Assembly: GCF_002101595.1 (NCBI RefSeq)
Contig: NZ_LQOM01000011.1
Coordinates: forward strand, 62,001-126,000
Source: Mycobacterium celatum
GTDB lineage: Bacteria; Actinomycetota; Actinomycetes; Mycobacteriales; Mycobacteriaceae
Direction: 5' to 3'
Length of the DNA: 64,000 nt
A program made the position numbers and the translations under genes. Below the pieces are notes generated by a model. That model made no database searches, was not told the DNA's origin, and saw nothing but the letters and a program-made list of their open reading frames with translations. This document shows, piece after piece, positions 59,455 through 64,000 of the stretch; within the stretch, counting starts at the first letter, position 1, and each line of letters opens with the position of its first letter.

Positions 59455-59798
59455 GTCTTGACCCGCAGATCGCCGCGCGGCTGAAGCGCAACGCCCACGG
59501 ACTGTTCACCGCCGTCGTGCAGGAGCGCAGTAGTGGCGACGTGTTGATGGTCGCCTGGATGGACGACGACGCGCTGGCCCGGACCCTGGAAACTCGTGAG
59601 GCGACGTATTTTTCGCGGTCCCGCGGTGAGCAGTGGATCAAGGGCGCCACCTCGGGTCACACCCAGCACGTGCACACGGTGCGCCTGGACTGCGACGGCG
59701 ACACCGTGCTGTTGGTGGTCGACCAGGTCGGCGGAGCATGCCACACCGGCGACCACAGCTGCTTCGACGCCGACGTGTTGCTGCAACCGGAGGATTGA
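59451..59798 (+). CDS. hisI: Phosphoribosyl-AMP cyclohydrolase
   Basis: Zn/Mg enzyme that opens the adenine ring of PR-AMP. The 115-residue protein is monofunctional (no HisE domain) and has [41 protein letters not shown] and the zinc cysteines in [10 protein letters not shown]. It is the last gene of the his operon here; hisG and hisE are not in the window. Confidence 0.95.
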   Translation: MSLDPQIAARLKRNAHGLFTAVVQERSSGDVLMVAWMDDDALARTLETREATYFSRSRGEQWIKGATSGHTQHVHTVRLDCDGDTVLLVVDQVGGACHTGDHSCFDADVLLQPED

Positions 59799-59870
59799 CC
59801 GGGCGCCGAGTGCCCACGAACGCATCCCGGCGACGCCCGCGTGGCTGCGTATATGAGGCTGAGGAATGTT

Positions 59871-60341
59871 CTAGCCCGCCGAGCTCTTGTCGGCAATTCG
59901 CCGTTGCAGTGACTGCCCGGCTGGAAGCTGTGAAACGAGGGCGCGCAGCGCGGGCAGCGCAGCGGCAACCTGGTCGTCGCTCAACGCCAAGCCCATGGCT
60001 GTATAGAGGTTCTGTTCGATCTGACTCACGGTTCGCGCGGCGCCGACCCCCGCCGAGGTGAGTGACAGCACCGTGGTTCGCCGGTCCGTAGACCCCACTG
60101 TCGACTCGACGAAGCCCTTCTTGGCGAGCGTGCTCATCAACCTGCTCGGGCTACCGCCTTCACATACCAGACGCTGCCCTATTTCTCGCACAGTCAGCGG
60201 TCCCGCCGCATCACGCAGGACAGCAATCGCCTCGGCTTGCGAAGGCGTCAGGTCGTGCGGTTTGAGCGCGGCCGTCAGCGCCCGCGCACCTTCCCGCTGA
60301 GCAGCAAGGACGAGGTAACGGAATTCCTCGATTGAGTCCAT
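59871..60341 (-). CDS. MarR-family transcriptional regulator
   Basis: A 156-residue winged-helix repressor: LTPSQAEAIAVLRDAAGPLTVREIGQRLVCEGGSPSRLMSTLAKKGFVES, then the wing STDRRTTVLSLT. ATG 60341 is used; TATACT on the minus strand (60353-60348) ends seven bases upstream, fitting a leaderless transcript. Divergent from the frameshifted hydrolase with two operator-like palindromes between them. I recall no such pair after hisI in H37Rv. Confidence 0.88.
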   Translation of the reverse strand: MDSIEEFRYLVLAAQREGARALTAALKPHDLTPSQAEAIAVLRDAAGPLTVREIGQRLVCEGGSPSRLMSTLAKKGFVESTVGSTDRRTTVLSLTSAGVGAARTVSQIEQNLYTAMGLALSDDQVAAALPALRALVSQLPAGQSLQRRIADKSSAG

Positions 60342-60363
60342 CGTCACAGTATAGAGGCATTAG

Positions 60364-60396
60364 ATGACGCGTCATGTATTGTACGTGACGTGTCAC
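60364..60396. promoter_or_regulatory. Tandem MarR operators
   Basis: ATGACGCGTCAT (60364-60375) is a perfect 12-bp palindrome; GTGACGTGTCAC (60385-60396) has perfect 5-bp arms around GT. Centres are 21 bp apart, two helical turns, so both dimers would lie on the same face. The first site overlaps the -35 region of the MarR promoter. Confidence 0.7.
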
Positions 60397-60441
60397 CTAA
60401 TTAATCGAGGGCGACGCTCCACCTCACCGAAAGAAGGCGCC

Positions 60442-61165
60442 ATGCCAACCGCCACACCAACGCTCGTCACAGTCCCGTGCTTTTCCGGCGCTCCCCGGGA
60501 CGAGCGCCAGCTCGCCCCGCTCAAGGCCGCCTACCCGGTTCGCACCATGCGTCTCCCCGAAGGAACTCGACGACGTCGAGCGCTACACCGACTTCCTCGC
60601 CGCGCAGGTCGAGGGACTCTCGAACTATGTACTCGTCGGCGACTCGTACGGCGCCGTCATCAGCCTCACGCTCGCGCTGCGACAGCCAACCGGGCTGCGT
60701 GGACTCGTCCTGTCCGGCAGGTTCGCCGCCAACCCCCTCCCGCGCTGGAAGAACACTGCCGGCCGCGCCTCGCACTACGTCCGCGGACCGCTCTACCGCG
60801 CCGGCACGCTGCGCTACCACGCACACAGCCTCGCCTCGAAGTTCGACCGCGACGCCGAGGTTCCGCACACCCGAAACGACTACCGGCAGTTGTTCATCGA
60901 GAACACCCCGGCAGCCTCCTACAGCGCACGGGTCGCCCGCGTCATCTCCTTCGACGTGCGCGATCAGCTCGCCAAGGTCAACATTCCCACCCTGCTCATC
61001 ACCCCGGAAGATGACCAGCTCGTCGGGGACCAAGCCGCTCGAGAACTACGCCAAGGACTCCCGAACGCCCGCGAGGTCGTGCTCCCCGAGACCGGGCACA
61101 TGTTCCGCTTCACCCACCCAAGCCTTTACGGCCGCACCATCCTGGAGTTCCTCCAAGACATTTGA
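60442..61165 (+). pseudogene. Alpha/beta hydrolase, single-base frameshift
   Basis: ATG 60442 starts TPTLVTVPCFSGAPRDERQLAPLKAAYPVRTMRLPE; at the GG run 60562-60563 one extra base shifts the frame. Removing it gives ELDDVERYTDFLAAQVEG, the nucleophile elbow LVGDSYGAV, the acid in TPEDDQLV and the base in ETGHMFRF, ending at TGA 61165. The downstream frame has no ATG or GTG before the catalytic Ser, so the active enzyme cannot be made as sequenced. It is the likely target of the divergent MarR. Codon use rich in CTC and CGC differs a little from neighbours. Confidence 0.83.
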
Positions 61166-61240
61166 GATCGTGCGACCGGTTCTAGCCGGCCACGTTCTCC
61201 AGCCCGTTTGGCCGCGGCGACCGCGGCGACTATAGGGTTT

Positions 61241-62542
61241 GTGCCCGTGCGAAAGTCCCCGTTGCTGGCATGGGCGCTCTGGGATTGCGGTGCGACGGGC
61301 CTGAATGCGCTTGTCATCACGTTCGTTTTCCCGGTGTACCTGACGGCCTCGGTAGGAGCCGGCGGCGGCACGTCACCGACGAGTTCGCTGGGCCGGGCGA
61401 TGACCGTTGCAGGCGTCATCGTCGCCCTGTGCGCCCCGATGACCGGCAGCTGGATCACCGACCCGCGGCGACGCCGCCACGTGCTGACCGCCCTCACCCT
61501 GGCGGTCGTCGTGTTGACCGCCACGATGAGCTTGATCCGCGACGACCCCCGCTACCTGTTGACCGGCCTGATCCTGCTCGCCGCCACTGCAGCTTGTGGC
61601 GACCTGGCCTCCGTCCCGTACAACGCAACGCTGCGGCTGATCTCCACGCCGGAGACCTCCGGCAGAATCTCCGGGTTCGGCTTGGCCTCGGGCTATGTCG
61701 GAAGCGTGGCGCTGCTGTTGACCGTGTATGTCGGCTTCATCGCAGGCGGTGGGTCCACCGCGGGTGCGCTGGGCATTTCGACCGCCGATGGCCTGAATGT
61801 GCGGATGGCGATGCTGCTGACCGCCGCCTGGTTCCTGTTTTTTGCCCTGCCACTGCTGATCTGGGCGCCGAAACCGCCGGCCATGGCACGCGATCAGGTT
61901 GCCGCCGCGGTGGGCGCCGTTCGCCAGCTCTGGGCCGACTTCGTCGCCGAATGGCGCCGCGATCGCAATGTCGTCTACTACCTGCTGGCCAGCGCCGTGT
62001 TCCGGGACGGGCTGTCAGGCGTGTTCGCGTTCGGGGCAGTGTTGGGCGTCAATGTGTATCGCATCTCGGCGGCCAATGTGCTGCTGTTCGGTGTGATGGC
62101 CTGCACCGTCGCCGCCGTAGGCGCAGTGCTCGGTGGCCTGCTCGACCAGCGCGTCGGGTCCAAGGCCGTAATCCTCGGCTCGCTGGCGTCGATGATTGCC
62201 GTCGGCCTGACACTGCTCACGCTGTCGGGGCCGCTGGCGTTTTGGGTGTGTGGCCTGTTGCTGTGCCTGTTCATCGGCCCGACGCAGTCGTCGGCGCGCG
62301 CTCTGCTGCTGCAGATGACCGCCGACGGCAAGGAGGGGTTGGCCTTCGGGCTCTACACCACAACCGGGCGAGCGGCCGCTTTCCTTGCGCCGTCGATGTT
62401 CTTCACGTTCATCGATCTCTTCGGGGCCGACCGCGCCGGCTTGGGCGGCCTGTTGGTCGTGCTGACGGCGGGCCTGCTGGCAATGTTGCCCATCCGCGCG
62501 CGGCCCGTCGCCCCCATGTCGCCCGCGTGGCTAGCCGACTAG
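61241..62542 (+). CDS. MFS transporter (UMF1/Atg22-like)
   Basis: The 433-residue membrane protein has about twelve helices, starting [29 protein letters not shown], the usual entry of the UMF1/Atg22-like subfamily, with [30 protein letters not shown] as a loop signature. The cargo is unknown. GTG 61241 is used; GTG 61247 is an alternative that fits TAGGGT (61233-61238) as -10 for a leaderless start. Its TAG shares bases with the stop of the convergent kinase gene (CTAG at 62539-62542). Confidence 0.85.
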   Translation: MPVRKSPLLAWALWDCGATGLNALVITFVFPVYLTASVGAGGGTSPTSSLGRAMTVAGVIVALCAPMTGSWITDPRRRRHVLTALTLAVVVLTATMSLIRDDPRYLLTGLILLAATAACGDLASVPYNATLRLISTPETSGRISGFGLASGYVGSVALLLTVYVGFIAGGGSTAGALGISTADGLNVRMAMLLTAAWFLFFALPLLIWAPKPPAMARDQVAAAVGAVRQLWADFVAEWRRDRNVVYYLLASAVFRDGLSGVFAFGAVLGVNVYRISAANVLLFGVMACTVAAVGAVLGGLLDQRVGSKAVILGSLASMIAVGLTLLTLSGPLAFWVCGLLLCLFIGPTQSSARALLLQMTADGKEGLAFGLYTTTGRAAAFLAPSMFFTFIDLFGADRAGLGGLLVVLTAGLLAMLPIRARPVAPMSPAWLAD

Positions 62543-63960
62543 CCGGCCCGGTTCTCCAGCCCTTCGGCCGCCACTACCGCGGCGCGGGCCCATTCGCCGC
62601 GGGCCACCGCCGGTTCGATGCGGCCCCGCCGGATTGCCTCGACGTCGATCGCGGTTCCGTTGGTCACCGCGCCCGGCACGCGGAACGAGAAGTGCCGGTC
62701 GTCGGTGGCGATGGCCAGTAGCGCATCCGTATCGGTTAACCCGTTGGCGCGCACGATATCCTCGGCCCACTTGACTGGTCGTAATCCGCCGAAATTGTTG
62801 ACGTAGACCACCCACAGCCGGACGTGTCGATTGTTATAGAGCTTGTTGATCGCCCGTTCCACCGCGGCCCGGCCCGGAGCGGCCAACACGCCAGACTGAT
62901 CGGTGATGTAGCGAGACAACTGAAGCGCCGGCGCAGGTGCAGTCGGAACGCCATCGCTCGGCTGGCTTGATTGTCGGTGCACTAGCTGCTCGCCGAGGAC
63001 GACTGCAACAGCGACCAACACGATGGCGGCAATTACAGACACGAGCACCGCGGGACGGAAATGACGGCGCGGTGGCGACGGCGCGGTGAAAGCGGCCGCT
63101 TGCACGGTGGCCGGAGATTCAGGCGGAGCGGCACCTCCCAGAGCCGCAGCGAAATCCGAACAGCTCGGATACCGCTCGTCGGGATCCTTGGCGAGTGCCC
63201 GTGCAAGCACGTCGTTGAGCCCCGCCAATTCGGGTCGGCGGTCGCCGATGCGCGGCGGCGGCTCCGACAGGTGCTGAGTGATGACAACGGCCGGATTGGA
63301 GTGCTGAAACGGCGCTGACCCGGTCAATAGATGAAAGGTGGTGCAGCCCAAGGCATATTGATCGGTCCGCCCGTCAAGGTTGGCGCCGCGGAGTTGCTCC
63401 GGCGCTGCGTAGGCGGTCGTTCCGATCATCATGTTGGTGGCGGTCAGCCCGCTGACGTCGCCCAACTGGCGAGCAATACCGAAGTCGGCCAATAGGATTT
63501 GCCGTCCGCGGTGGCTCGGCTGACCCAGCAGGATGTTGGCGGGTTTGACGTCACGATGCAGCAATCCTTGCGAATGGGCGTAATCGAGTGCATCGGCAAC
63601 CGCCGAGACGATCTCGACGACTTCCTCGTGTGGCATGCCGGACGGATAGCGGCTACGCAACATCTCTGCCGCGTCGGTGCCCTCCACATGGTCCATCGAG
63701 ATCCACAGCTGTTCCCGGAATTCGCCGCGGTCATGGACACCGACGATGTGCGGGTGCGACAACCTCGCTGCCACGTCAGCTTCCCGGTTGAAGCGCTGCC
63801 GGAACTCGTGGTCGGCTGTGAGATTCGCGGGCAAGACCTTCAGTGCGTCGCGGCGCGGCAGCCGCGGATGCTGCGCCAGGTACACCTCACCCATCCCGCC
63901 GGACCCCAACAGCCGCAGGATGGTGTAACCGGCGAACACCTCGCCGTTCCGTAGCGGCAT
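62539..63960 (-). CDS. Receptor serine/threonine protein kinase with extracytoplasmic TPM domain
   Basis: A 473-residue PknB-type kinase: glycine loop [14 protein letters not shown]41 in ALKVL, catalytic loop [11 protein letters not shown] (D137), DFGIA (D159), activation segment to APEQL. A Pro/Ala linker and one membrane helix (about 302-323, [20 protein letters not shown]) follow. The outer part (about 349-470) reads [46 protein letters not shown], the pattern of TPM domains. Kinase and membrane topology are clear; the sensor role of the TPM domain is inferred. Convergent with the MFS gene. Confidence 0.88.
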   Translation of the reverse strand: MPLRNGEVFAGYTILRLLGSGGMGEVYLAQHPRLPRRDALKVLPANLTADHEFRQRFNREADVAARLSHPHIVGVHDRGEFREQLWISMDHVEGTDAAEMLRSRYPSGMPHEEVVEIVSAVADALDYAHSQGLLHRDVKPANILLGQPSHRGRQILLADFGIARQLGDVSGLTATNMMIGTTAYAAPEQLRGANLDGRTDQYALGCTTFHLLTGSAPFQHSNPAVVITQHLSEPPPRIGDRRPELAGLNDVLARALAKDPDERYPSCSDFAAALGGAAPPESPATVQAAAFTAPSPPRRHFRPAVLVSVIAAIVLVAVAVVLGEQLVHRQSSQPSDGVPTAPAPALQLSRYITDQSGVLAAPGRAAVERAINKLYNNRHVRLWVVYVNNFGGLRPVKWAEDIVRANGLTDTDALLAIATDDRHFSFRVPGAVTNGTAIDVEAIRRGRIEPAVARGEWARAAVVAAEGLENRAG

Positions 63961-64000
63961 AGGAGCTACGCCGACGAGCGCGCCCGCAACGTCGCCAACG

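Noticed and set aside
59799..59870. Terminator hairpin after hisI
   Set aside because: Only short GC pairings (GGGCG/CGCCC, CCACG/CGTGG) are present; no stem stands out from the base composition.
63961..64000. Promoter or gene start at the right edge
   Set aside because: Only 40 bases are visible upstream of the kinase gene and no -10 or frame could be supported.

Overview
The window is high-GC DNA from a non-tuberculous Mycobacterium. The gene order, as I remember it, closely follows the Mycobacterium tuberculosis H37Rv segment from ileS (Rv1536) to hisI (Rv1606): ileS, dinX, ansA, lspA, Rv1540, glbN, Rv1543/Rv1544, dnaE1, fadD11, Rv1558, ilvA, treZ/treY/treX, Rv1565c, ripD, Rv1567c, bioA/F/D, Rv1571, bioB, Rv1590/Rv1591, Rv1592c, a Nudix regulator, nadA/B/C, Rv1598c and the his operon. 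No rRNA, tRNA, CRISPR array or canonical insertion sequence was recognised. H37Rv comparisons are from memory, not from an alignment.

Layout. 1-3678: end of an HxlR-type regulator, a translational T-box leader and ileS. 3680-5225: an endonuclease-like gene bracketed by two copies of a 63-bp palindromic element, then a methyltransferase. 5260-15366: dinX, ansA, lspA, a pseudouridine synthase, truncated haemoglobin glbN, two SDR genes, a dodecin and dnaE1. 15450-22557: accessory stretch with a PPOX flavoprotein, a frameshifted MerR gene, an amidohydrolase, intact fadD11, ilvA and a VapBC module. 22594-32203: trehalose genes (treX-treY-treZ) and envelope genes (acyltransferase, ripD). 32325-35955: bioA-bioF-bioD-Rv1571-like operon. 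35957-44095: accessory block with a mechanosensitive channel/cNMP protein (frameshift), an adenylate-cyclase-like receptor (in-frame stop), a four-gene membrane operon with a cupredoxin-like lipoprotein, and bioQ. 44139-46037: bioB, bsaP and a DUF2567-like gene. 46003-51600: lipase, NrtR and nadA-nadB-nadC. 53423-59798: hisD-C-B-H-A-impA-F-I, translationally coupled except where a palindromic element sits between hisH and hisA. 59871-63960: a MarR regulator with tandem operators, a frameshifted hydrolase, an MFS transporter and a receptor kinase with an extracytoplasmic TPM domain.

How it works together. Several biosynthetic operons have a local control element that can be read in the DNA: T-box for ileS, a BioQ-type palindrome for bioB/bioQ, an NrtR-type palindrome for nrtR/nadABC, and tandem MarR sites. 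The least explained material is the set of 62-63-bp two-stem palindromes (at least five copies in three sequence families, two bracketing the endonuclease-like gene) and the membrane operon next to bioQ, whose large protein has a duplicated Trp-His...Asp...Pro-x-His motif. Four lesions (three single-base frameshifts, one nonsense codon) hit accessory genes only; the raw reads would show whether they are real.
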